A DNA stretch of 28,901 nucleotides, taken from contig DASPLH010000084.1 of assembly GCA_035627675.1 (NCBI GenBank), positions 1-28,901 on the forward strand, in the 5' to 3' direction. The DNA comes from DASPLH01 sp035627675. GTDB lineage: Bacteria > Acidobacteriota > Terriglobia > Terriglobales > Acidobacteriaceae. A program made the translations under genes and the position numbers. Below the pieces are notes generated by a model that did not search any database, was not told the origin of the DNA, and saw nothing but the letters and a program-made list of their open reading frames with translations. This document shows, one piece after another, positions 22,165 through 28,901 of the stretch (positions are counted from its first letter, which is position 1; every line of letters starts with the position of its first letter).

Positions 22165-22947
22165 TTGGCCAAGCCCGACACCAACCAAACGGAACCAGAG
22201 AAGCCGGCAAAGCATAAGGAAACACCCGCAGAGTTCATTGCCTCGATTTCCTCCGTACTGGTCATCGGCCTCTTCATCATTACGTTCTGTCTCCAGGCGT
22301 TCGAGATCCCGTCCGGCTCGATGGAACGCACGCTGCTGATCGGCGACCACGTCTTCGTGGACCGCGTAAGACTTGCGCCGAAGGCTTCGTGGATGAGTTG
22401 GCTGCTCCCCTACCGCGACCCTCAGCGCGGAGACATCGTCGTATTCCTCTCCCCGTCGCAACCCGGCCTGTACGTCGTGAAACGCATCGTCGGAATGCCA
22501 GGCGACCGGCTGCATCTTCGCGATGGCGTCCTCTACCGCAACGGTGAACGGCAAAACGAGCCCTACGCGATTCAGAGCGAGAACGACTACAACCCGTTCC
22601 GGGACAATTTTCCGAGCATTCCGCCCGCGATGTCCCAGATCAGCCTGAGTCCGGAGTGGCAACTGACGATGTCGCAGTACGTGGAGAACGGCCAGCTCGT
22701 GGTGCCCGAGGGCGCTTACTTCGCCATGGGCGATAACCGGGAAGTCAGCCTGGACAGCCGTTTCTGGGGATTCATCCCCCGCGAAAACGTAGTCGGGCGC
22801 CCGATGTTCATCTACTGGTCGTTTGAGACCCCCGACGGCCAATATCTAAAGCGGGATCTGACGGACCGAATCGCGTTCATCTTCAAGGTGATCATCCACT
22901 TCTTCGATGAGACGCGCTGGTCCCGCATGCTGCATGTGGTTCGCTAG
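22165..22947 (+). CDS. lepB: Signal peptidase I (second copy)
   Basis: 260 residues, tandem paralogue of the preceding signal peptidase. One membrane helix at about 27-45 (SSVLVIGLFIITFCLQAF). Catalytic Ser52 in IPSGSMERTLLIGD and Lys106 in VVKRIVGMPGD. Box E is GDNREVSLDSRFWGFIP. All active-site residues are present, so both copies should be functional. The start TTG at 22165 is well supported by GGAGGA at 22155-22160. It follows the first copy by 32 bases in the same operon and is followed after 90 bases by the AsmA gene. Its C-terminus (IAFIFKVIIHFFDETRW) is similar to the first copy's. Given the many exported proteins around, a second peptidase may handle load or a subset of substrates; that is inference. 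Confidence 0.95.
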   Translation: MAKPDTNQTEPEKPAKHKETPAEFIASISSVLVIGLFIITFCLQAFEIPSGSMERTLLIGDHVFVDRVRLAPKASWMSWLLPYRDPQRGDIVVFLSPSQPGLYVVKRIVGMPGDRLHLRDGVLYRNGERQNEPYAIQSENDYNPFRDNFPSIPPAMSQISLSPEWQLTMSQYVENGQLVVPEGAYFAMGDNREVSLDSRFWGFIPRENVVGRPMFIYWSFETPDGQYLKRDLTDRIAFIFKVIIHFFDETRWSRMLHVVR

Positions 22948-22980
22948 ACCAGTGCCGCGAAAGGTGTATCCCGTGAATCA

Positions 22981-22999
22981 GCCGGGCTTCTCACCCGGC
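22981..22999 (+). terminator. Hairpin between lepB and the AsmA gene
   Basis: Stem GCCGGG (22981-22986) with CCCGGC (22994-22999), loop of 7 bases, no T tract. It may be a weak terminator or an mRNA-stabilising hairpin in the 90-base gap. Confidence 0.3.
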
Positions 23000-23037
23000 G
23001 TCGATTTGCCGGATACCGCAATATTGGAACTGCTCTA

Positions 23038-25581
23038 ATGCCCCGAGTATCAGTACAACGAATCGTCCTCGCCGTCATTGTCGTAATTGTGCTTGGAATC
23101 CTGGTCCCGCCGTTCATCAACGTGAACCGCTATCGCGGCAGGATCGCCGAATCGATGAGCAACGCGGTCGGACGCAATGTCACGATCGGCAGCGTCGAAC
23201 TGCGGCTGCTTCCCCAGCCCGGTTTCTACCTCGAGAATGTCGGCATCGCCGACGACCCGGCAATCAGCGCGGAGCCGATGCTGCACGCCGAGGAGGTCCG
23301 GGCCGACCTGCGGCTCAGATCGCTCTGGCACGGACGCCTTGAACTGGCGAAACTGAAACTCACGTATCCAAGCTTGAACCTTGTCCGCGGCGCTAACGGC
23401 CAATGGAACTTCGAGTCGATCCTGTGGCGCGCGTCTCGCACGCAGGTGGCTCCAACCTCCGCGCCCGCCGAAGCCCGAAAGCGCTTCCCCTACATCGAGG
23501 TCGATACCGGACGGGTGAACTTCAAGTACGGTCTCGAAAAGAGCGTCTTCTCGCTGACCGACACAGACTTGGCGCTGTGGAGCCCGGCCGAGAATGAATG
23601 GCGCGTGCGCATCGAAGCCCGCCCCGTGCGCACCGACGTCAACATCACCGACACGGGCGTGATCCGCGGCGAGGTGAACTTCCGCCGCGCCGAGATGCTG
23701 CGCGATACGCCATTGCAGGGCCGCATGGTGTGGGAGCAGGGACAACTCGGCCAGCTCACGAAGCTCGTCTATGGACGCGATCGCGGATGGCGCGGCGGCC
23801 TCGAACTCAGCGGCGAGATGAGCGGCACGTTTTCGGAGCTGCACTTCAGCACCAACGCCAGCGTGCGCGACTTCCGCCGCTTCGACATCTCCGGAGGCGG
23901 ACTGCTGGACCTGCACGCGCGCTGCTCGGGCATCGCCACGCTTCCGAGATATGCACTGGACGGATTTGCATGCGCTCTGCCTGCCGGACGCGGAACGCTG
24001 AAAGTGGGCGGCTCGCTCGGACCTTCGGCCAGCACCTACGATATTGCTGTCCTGGCCGAAGCCGTTCCGATCGATAACGTCGTTGCGTTCGTCAAGCACG
24101 CCAAACGCGGCGTGCCCAACGACATCACCGGAACGGGAGTCGTGAACGCCACGGCCACGTTCCGCCGCAACGGCCCAGACGCAGCAAGCCGAGTCTGGAC
24201 GGGCGAAGGCAAGATCGAAGATGCCGCCCTCAAGTCGGAGGTGCTGGACGCGCCTCTCGTCCTGGGCGACATCGGCCTGCGGGTGCGAACCCCCGCCGAT
24301 GAGGCCGCCGCGAAGCCGGCCTCCGGGAGCATTCGCAATGCGCGCCAGCCGAGCACGCGGGTTGGGATTCCTGACCAGTTCCTGACGGTGTCGCAGTTCG
24401 CGCTCGATCTGCGGGGCGCCAAGCCGGCCACGGTTACGGCATCGCTTGGCACACAGGGCTACAACCTGGGAATCGAAGGCCCCGCCCGGGTCGAGCGTCT
24501 GGTTGCGGTCGCGCGCGCTCTTGGCATAAGCGCGCCGAGCATCAACCTCACGGGTTCGGCCGATGTGGCTCTCGCTGTCACCGGACAGTGGAGAGGTTTG
24601 CCGCAGCCGGCGGTCGCCGGCTCTGCGACTCTTTCGGATGTCACGGCCGAGGTGCCGGGCATCGCCGCTCCAGTCAAGGTTGCCACGGCGAACGCCGGCT
24701 TCAGTGGAGTTCAGTTCCGGCTGACTAAGATGAACGGCTCGGCCGGTGTGCTGCGCTTTACCGGCGATGCCCTCGTGCCGCGTCACTGCGAAGAGGACGC
24801 GCCCTGCGGTCCCGAACTCAACCTCAGCTTCGACGAACTCGCGGCCGAGACAATCGACTCGCTGGTGAACCCCGCGCGCAAGCAGCGTCCCTGGTATCGC
24901 CTGTTCGGCCGTCGCGACAGCGAATCCGTGCTGGCTCGCACGACCGCCGTGGGCCGCGTCTCGGCCAGGCGAATCGCGGTCGGGAAACTTGCCGGCACGA
25001 ATGCTTTCGCAGCATTCCGGCTACAGAACGGGCAATTGATGGTGACGCAGTTCCGCGCCGATCTCCTGGGCGGCACTCATGCCGGAGACTGGACGGCAGA
25101 CTTCAAGGGCAAGGCTCCGGTTTTCAATGGCACGGGCGCGCTCACGCGGGTCAACGTGGAACAGCTCGCGAGTCTGGCCGGGCAACCGCTGGGCTCCGGC
25201 ACCCTGAACGGACGCTATACGGTCAAGATGCAGGGATTGAATGCACCCGAATTCGCCGACTCGATGGACCTGAACGCGGCATTCGACTGGAACAAGGGGA
25301 CGATTCGGACGTTCTCGCTGGATGGGCGCTTGCCGCTGCGCCTGGCCGGATTCTCAGGCACGCTTCGCTTTGCGAACGGGAAGCTCGAGATCTCTCAAAG
25401 CAGAATGCAGACGCCATCCGGCATCTATACCGTGAGCGGAACAGCCTCTTCCAGCTACAACCTCGAGTTGCAGCTCACGGATGCGAGCGGCTCCGCTTAC
25501 AAAGTGACGGGGCCTTTGCAGAAGCCGGAGGTAGTAGCCGTGCGGGAGCCTCGTTCCACCGAGGCATCCCTGGCGCGATGA
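23038..25581 (+). CDS. AsmA family protein
   Basis: 847 residues. An N-terminal membrane anchor at about 9-27 (IVLAVIVVIVLGILVPPFI) is followed by a very long beta-rich periplasmic region. The start of the mature part matches AsmA: NVNRYRGRIAESMSNAVGRNVTIGSVELRLLPQPGF, and further AsmA-type signatures occur at about 80-130 (RSLWHGRLELAKLKLTYPSLNLVR, with WNFESIL). The C-terminal quarter resembles AsmA_2 domains (LGSGTLNGRYTVKMQGLN; LRLAGFSGTLRFANGKLEIS). AsmA-like proteins form bridge-like grooves that move or regulate lipids between inner and outer membranes. ATG at 23038; the gene overlaps the next one by 4 bases (ATGA). Position after lepB suits an envelope role. A specific lipid cargo cannot be deduced. 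Confidence 0.9.
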   Translation: MPRVSVQRIVLAVIVVIVLGILVPPFINVNRYRGRIAESMSNAVGRNVTIGSVELRLLPQPGFYLENVGIADDPAISAEPMLHAEEVRADLRLRSLWHGRLELAKLKLTYPSLNLVRGANGQWNFESILWRASRTQVAPTSAPAEARKRFPYIEVDTGRVNFKYGLEKSVFSLTDTDLALWSPAENEWRVRIEARPVRTDVNITDTGVIRGEVNFRRAEMLRDTPLQGRMVWEQGQLGQLTKLVYGRDRGWRGGLELSGEMSGTFSELHFSTNASVRDFRRFDISGGGLLDLHARCSGIATLPRYALDGFACALPAGRGTLKVGGSLGPSASTYDIAVLAEAVPIDNVVAFVKHAKRGVPNDITGTGVVNATATFRRNGPDAASRVWTGEGKIEDAALKSEVLDAPLVLGDIGLRVRTPADEAAAKPASGSIRNARQPSTRVGIPDQFLTVSQFALDLRGAKPATVTASLGTQGYNLGIEGPARVERLVAVARALGISAPSINLTGSADVALAVTGQWRGLPQPAVAGSATLSDVTAEVPGIAAPVKVATANAGFSGVQFRLTKMNGSAGVLRFTGDALVPRHCEEDAPCGPELNLSFDELAAETIDSLVNPARKQRPWYRLFGRRDSESVLARTTAVGRVSARRIAVGKLAGTNAFAAFRLQNGQLMVTQFRADLLGGTHAGDWTADFKGKAPVFNGTGALTRVNVEQLASLAGQPLGSGTLNGRYTVKMQGLNAPEFADSMDLNAAFDWNKGTIRTFSLDGRLPLRLAGFSGTLRFANGKLEISQSRMQTPSGIYTVSGTASSSYNLELQLTDASGSAYKVTGPLQKPEVVAVREPRSTEASLAR

Positions 25582-26183
25582 ACTACACGGCAGCTCTGTT
25601 GCTGGCTCTCATGCTCACTGTCCCGGCGCTCACCGCCCAGGACAACTCTCCCCGGCGAGATGCGGAGGGCAGCCGCTCAGCCGCATATGAAAGGGCGCGG
25701 CGGAAGTTCGACCACATCACCCGCAACGCCCAGCAATCCGCTCCCGACCAGAAGCCGACCCAGATCACGATGGAAGAGCTGAACGCATGGGTGAATGAGG
25801 GCGGGGTGACGCTGCCGGCGGGCGTCGAAGGCGTGAAGTTTTCAAGCGTGCCTGCCGTGCTGACGGCCCAGACTCGTGTGGATTTCGACCGCCTCACCGG
25901 CGGGAAGTTCTCTTCCAATCCCCTGATGTTCCTCTTCACCGGCACGCACGACGTCTCAGTCTCCAGCCAGGCATCCGGGGCGGGAGGCATGGGCTCGGTG
26001 CGCGTAGATCGCGTGGAGATCGATGGGGTTCGCGTGCCGCGCGCGGCATTGGAGTACTTCGTCGACAACTACCTGAAGCCGCGCTACGGCGAGAACGTCG
26101 GACTCGACTCGCAGTTCCGCCTCCCCGCCAAGATCGACATGGCCATCCTGGGCGAGAACTCCGTTACGCTGACGCAGAAGTAG
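25578..26183 (+). CDS. Exported hypothetical protein coupled to AsmA
   Basis: 201 residues. Signal peptide (MNYTAALLLALMLTVPALTAQ), then an Arg/Asp-rich helical region (about 22-55), then a beta-rich domain with the pattern ITMEELNAWVNEGG, GVEGVKFSSVPAVLTAQTRVDF and IDGVRVPRAALEYFVDNYLKPRYG. The latter resembles lipid-binding DUF2993/LmeA-type sequences, in which a VPRxAL-like strand-helix recurs, but the match is weak and by eye. The ATG overlaps the AsmA stop codon, so the two are translated together and may act in one lipid-handling step. Ends 49 bases before the convergent modC; the short gap holds only a small inverted repeat and no clear terminator. Confidence 0.72.
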   Translation: MNYTAALLLALMLTVPALTAQDNSPRRDAEGSRSAAYERARRKFDHITRNAQQSAPDQKPTQITMEELNAWVNEGGVTLPAGVEGVKFSSVPAVLTAQTRVDFDRLTGGKFSSNPLMFLFTGTHDVSVSSQASGAGGMGSVRVDRVEIDGVRVPRAALEYFVDNYLKPRYGENVGLDSQFRLPAKIDMAILGENSVTLTQK

Positions 26184-26232
26184 GAACGACCCCGCCTAAG
26201 CTCCGCTCTCGCCAAGGCGAAGCTGGGCCTTG

Positions 26233-27339
26233 TCAATCCCGCAGCGCGTGGCACGAGTGGGTCTTGAGTACCAGCCACACGCTGACGCCTGCCGCCAACT
26301 CCAGCGACTGCACCGCTCCGGGCGTGATGTGAGCTTCGAGTTCGGTCTCGCCGGTTCTCACCCTTGCGATGACAAGCATGTCGCGCCGCTCAAGGCGCGT
26401 AATTGTCGCCCGCAGGATGTTGCGCGCGCTGATTGCGTTGGGCCGTTCGCGCGCCAGCAGGATGTCTCCCGCGCGAATCGCAACGCGCAGCCGTGCGCCG
26501 ACTGGGTGCGGCCCCAGCGGACACTCCAGCGAAAGCTCAGGGCCGATCCGGCAGGTCATCGTTCCGACGTCGGCGTGATGAGCGATGACGACCGCGTCGA
26601 GAATGTTCTCGTAGCCTGTGGCGTGAGCTACGGCGAGCTGTTGTGGGCTGTCGAAAACCTTGTCGGGCCTTCCGCTGGCCACGATACGTCCCGCGCTGAT
26701 GACCAGCACGCGCTCAGCCACGCTGTAAACCTCGGAGCGGTCGTGAGTCACGTAGAGCACCGGGATGGGGTTCTCGCGATTCCACGCCACCAGGTCTTCC
26801 ATCAGGCGCGCCTTCGTCGGCAGGTCCAAGGCCGTCAGCGGTTCATCCAGCAGCAAGAACTCCGGCCCTCGCGCCAGTGCACGCGCCAATGCCACGCGCT
26901 GCGCCTCGCCGCCGGAGAGCAGGTTCGCCTTGCGTCCGGCTACATGCTGCACGCGGAAGCGTTCCAGCCACTCCATCGCGCGCTGCCGGCGAACTCGCGA
27001 ATCCGAACCGCTCAGCCCGTACTCGACGTTCTGCGCAGCGGTCAGGTGCGGAAAGAGTCCGAGGTCCTGGAGCACGTATCCGGCGTGCCGGCGTTGCGGA
27101 GGAACGTCGATGCGGCGCTGCGACGAATACAGCACCTTGTCGCCGCTACTGATCTCGCCTTCGTCGGGCGTGCGCAATCCGGCGAGGCAATCGAGAACCG
27201 TAGTCTTGCCTGCGCCCGAAGGGCCGAACAGGACGGTGATGCCCGGCGGCAGTTCCAGCCGTACATCGACATTCGGCGTTCCATGCAGACGGATACGCGC
27301 CTTCAACGGCCAAGAGGACACCTGCGCGCCTACCGCCAT
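26233..27339 (-). CDS. modC: Molybdate ABC transporter ATP-binding protein
   Basis: 368 residues. Energises molybdate import with ModB. Walker A GPSGAGKTT (about 39-47), Q-loop YVLQDLGLFPHL, signature LSGGEAQRVALARALA, Walker B FLLLDEP, and H-loop YVTHDRSEV are all intact. The C-terminal third (about 245-368; ILDAVVIAHHADVGTM, AIRAGDILLARERPNAISARNIL, TGETELEAHITPGAVQSLEL) is the Mop/TOBE regulatory domain that binds oxyanion and distinguishes ModC from other importers. Start ATG at 27339 is chosen, with GGAG nine bases upstream; ATG 27345 and GTG 27378 are alternatives. It overlaps modB by 10 bases. Convergent with the exported-protein gene at its 3' end. Substrate could include tungstate. 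Confidence 0.94.
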   Translation of the reverse strand: MAVGAQVSSWPLKARIRLHGTPNVDVRLELPPGITVLFGPSGAGKTTVLDCLAGLRTPDEGEISSGDKVLYSSQRRIDVPPQRRHAGYVLQDLGLFPHLTAAQNVEYGLSGSDSRVRRQRAMEWLERFRVQHVAGRKANLLSGGEAQRVALARALARGPEFLLLDEPLTALDLPTKARLMEDLVAWNRENPIPVLYVTHDRSEVYSVAERVLVISAGRIVASGRPDKVFDSPQQLAVAHATGYENILDAVVIAHHADVGTMTCRIGPELSLECPLGPHPVGARLRVAIRAGDILLARERPNAISARNILRATITRLERRDMLVIARVRTGETELEAHITPGAVQSLELAAGVSVWLVLKTHSCHALRD

Positions 27340-27998
27340 GGCCATCCGCTCCAGCGGCGGTTCAACCCGTACACGCACGTCAGCAGCACGAACGAGAGCA
27401 CCAGCAGGATCAGCGCCGCCTGGTTCGCTGCGGCGTAGTTCAAGGCCTGCACTTCGTCGTAGATGGCGATGGAGATCGTCTGTGTCGCGCCGGGGATGTT
27501 GCCGCCGATCATCAGCACGACTCCGAACTCGCCCAGCGTGTGCGCGAAGCTGAGCGCAATGCCGGTGATCAACCCAGGTAGCGATAGCGGCACGACGACG
27601 CGCCAGAAGGTTCTCCAGCGCGAAGCCCCAAGCGTCGCCGAGGCGGCGAGCAGGTTGCGATCAACTCCGGCGAAAGACGCTGCGAAGGGCTGCACCGCAA
27701 ACGGCAGGCTGTAAATGATGGAGCCGAGCACGAGTCCGGTGAAGCTGAAGGCCAGCGGATCTCCCGTCCACCGGATCCACGCCGCACCGAGCGGGCTGCG
27801 GGGCCCAAGCGCCACCAGCAGGTAGAACCCCAGCACGGTGGGCGGCAGAACGATTGGCAATCCGACCGCGGCTTCGACCAGGAACCGCCAGCGCCGTTTC
27901 GTGAATGCGATCCAGTACGCGATCGGCAAACCGATGACCAGGAGCGCCGCGGAGACAATCGCCGCCAGCTTCAGACTAACCAGGAGAGCCGTCGTCAC
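27330..27998 (-). CDS. modB: Molybdate ABC transporter permease
   Basis: 222 residues with about five membrane helices. The first helix is VSLKLAAIVSAALLVIGLPIAYW. The binding-protein-dependent permease signature lies at about 130-180: GASRWRTFWRVVVPLSLPGLITGIALSF (EAA loop that docks ModC), then HTLGEFGVVLMIGGNIPG, a sequence characteristic of ModB. The GTG at 27998 overlaps the modA stop (GTGA), so the start there is preferred over longer versions that would run into modA. Ends 10 bases inside modC. With modA and modC it forms a complete ABC importer in the order A-B-C. Confidence 0.94.
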   Translation of the reverse strand: MTTALLVSLKLAAIVSAALLVIGLPIAYWIAFTKRRWRFLVEAAVGLPIVLPPTVLGFYLLVALGPRSPLGAAWIRWTGDPLAFSFTGLVLGSIIYSLPFAVQPFAASFAGVDRNLLAASATLGASRWRTFWRVVVPLSLPGLITGIALSFAHTLGEFGVVLMIGGNIPGATQTISIAIYDEVQALNYAAANQAALILLVLSFVLLTCVYGLNRRWSGWPWR

Positions 27999-28879
27999 CG
28001 CTTCCCTCCCGGCCGGAAACCAAAGCGTTCGAAAATGGCCCGCGCCTCGGGCGAGACCAGGAAGCTGACGAACTCGCGCGCGCGCTTGTTGCCCGCAGCC
28101 TGCCTGGTGACGACGGCGGCCTGCTCCAACGGAGGGTAGCTGTCGAGGGGCAGCTCCCACCACGTGCCCTGCACTCCGGGAGCTCCCTTCAACAGCGAAA
28201 GCGCGACGATGCCGGCCTCGGCGTTCCCCGACTGCACGAACTGGGCGGTTTGGGCGATGTTTTCGCCGAAGATGAACTTGGGCGCGACCTGGCCGTAGAT
28301 ATTGGCCTGCCGCAGGGCCGCTTCGGCTGCGCGTCCGTAGGGAGCGTGCCTGGGGTTGGCGATGGCAACGCGCTTGATCTCCGGTTGCAACAGGGACTTC
28401 AGCCCGCCGTTCTTATCGAGACCTGGTACCGGGGCGCTCATCCACACGGCCAGCACTCCCCGGGCGTACTCGGTGATCGTCTCGGGAGAGGCCTGTCCGG
28501 ACTCCGCCAGCCGCCTGGGATACGTTGCGTCGGCAGACAGAAACACATCAAATGGAGCGCCGTTGCTGATCTGCGCGAAGAGATTGCCCGATGAACCGTA
28601 CGTCACGCGGACGGGCACACCCGTCTTGCGAGTGTAGGCCTGCCTGACCTCCTCGAGCGCATATTTCAGGTCGGCCGCGGCAGCCACCGTCAGTCCGGAC
28701 GCGGCCTGCGCCCTGGCAGCCGGGGGCGCGAGCAGCAGGCAAAGTACGAGGATCGAAGCGAAAATTCCGGGTAAGTGAATGCTTACTTTTCGGCGCGGGC
28801 CGGGTTTAATGTAGGTGAGCATCGTTGGCGTGACGGGCGGGCCGGAAGTCATTGTATTCGCAATTGGTTCATCTGCCAT
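27995..28879 (-). CDS. modA: Molybdate ABC transporter substrate-binding protein
   Basis: 294 residues as called. The export signal includes SIHLPGIFASILVLCLLLAPPAARAQA (its core starts at about residue 41). The mature protein begins GLTVAAAADLKYAL, and the oxyanion ligands fit the family: AADL, YGSSGNLFAQI and GAPFDVFLSAD, then KRVAIANPRHAPYGRAAEAAL and the C-terminal ARAIFERFGF. It captures molybdate (possibly tungstate) in the periplasm. The ATG at 28879 has a good GGGAGG site eight bases upstream, but gives an unusually long 57-residue leader; ATG at 28822 would give a 38-residue signal peptide and lies after a possible TACAAT box at 28855-28850. The true start is uncertain. First gene of the mod operon. 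Confidence 0.92.
   Translation of the reverse strand: MADEPIANTMTSGPPVTPTMLTYIKPGPRRKVSIHLPGIFASILVLCLLLAPPAARAQAASGLTVAAAADLKYALEEVRQAYTRKTGVPVRVTYGSSGNLFAQISNGAPFDVFLSADATYPRRLAESGQASPETITEYARGVLAVWMSAPVPGLDKNGGLKSLLQPEIKRVAIANPRHAPYGRAAEAALRQANIYGQVAPKFIFGENIAQTAQFVQSGNAEAGIVALSLLKGAPGVQGTWWELPLDSYPPLEQAAVVTRQAAGNKRAREFVSFLVSPEARAIFERFGFRPGGKR
28850..28878 (-). promoter_or_regulatory. Possible promoter inside the modA 5' region
   Basis: On the minus strand, ATGGCA (-35-like, four of six, at about 28878-28873), a 17-base spacer and TACAAT (28855-28850). If active, transcription would start near 28844 and translation at the ATG at 28822. It conflicts with a start at 28879, which has a better ribosome site. 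Confidence 0.25.
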
Positions 28880-28901
28880 CCCACGTACCTCCCGCTTACT
28901 G

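Noticed and set aside
23050..24786. Long open frame antisense to the AsmA gene (578 codons, minus strand)
   Set aside because: GC-rich DNA keeps antisense frames open. The product is Arg/Ala/Gly/His-rich without motif or signal, while the plus frame has clear AsmA features.
26196..26232. Terminator between the AsmA-coupled gene and modC
   Set aside because: Only a 5-bp TCGCC/GGCGA inverted repeat is present, with no T tract on either strand.

Overview
This is a GC-rich chromosomal segment, densely packed with genes. The gene content best fits an Acidobacteriota genome (Terriglobia-like): a run of exported TPR proteins of the acidobacterial type, a KDO/LPS gene, a UB2H-type class A PBP, a DUF4386 protein, and acidobacterial intergenic repeats. 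The organism is inferred from style and content, not from a marker gene. I see no phage, transposase, CRISPR array or defence island. Most of the window is core or housekeeping sequence, so the unusual material lies mainly in the intergenic and leader regions and in a few lineage-specific exported proteins.

Layout. (1) 1-4414: the 5' end of a membrane protein gene (minus), an acetyl-CoA C-acyltransferase (plus), an alkyltransferase-like DNA-repair protein (minus), an intergenic region with two kinds of repeat, then proS and a small membrane protein. (2) 4415-9216: a bifunctional penicillin-binding protein followed by two tandem paralogous TPR proteins, ending in a clear Rho-independent terminator. 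(3) 9235-12507: kdsC (minus), divergent from an exported orphan protein, a 53-residue cysteine-rich DUF5522 microprotein and a DUF4386 membrane protein. (4) 12508-14486: a structured leader and a two-gene ABC exporter. (5) 14502-17764: tRNA-Ala(GGC) on the minus strand with its own promoter and terminator, two exported or membrane hypotheticals, then an ECF sigma factor and zinc-finger anti-sigma pair behind a candidate autoregulated ECF promoter. (6) 17765-20438: two exported TPR proteins. (7) 20439-26183: rnc, two signal peptidase I genes, an AsmA-family protein and a small exported protein, which together look like an envelope/export operon. (8) 26233-28879: modA-modB-modC for molybdate uptake on the minus strand, with overlapping genes.

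How it works together. Much of the window serves the cell envelope: peptidoglycan synthesis (PBP), LPS KDO synthesis (kdsC), removal of signal peptides (two lepB), lipid/envelope homeostasis (AsmA), many periplasmic TPR proteins and a membrane-stress type sigma/anti-sigma pair. The rest is core metabolism and translation (thiolase, proS, tRNA-Ala, rnc), DNA repair (ATL) and molybdate import.

The most interesting signals are two inverted arrays of 8-bp repeats upstream of proS, a long perfect hairpin immediately before the rnc start codon (a possible RNase III self-cleavage site or a terminator), a leader with a short upstream ORF before the ABC exporter, a structured ECF leader, and an ABC ATPase with a non-canonical H-loop. 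No wholly new multi-gene system is evident to me.
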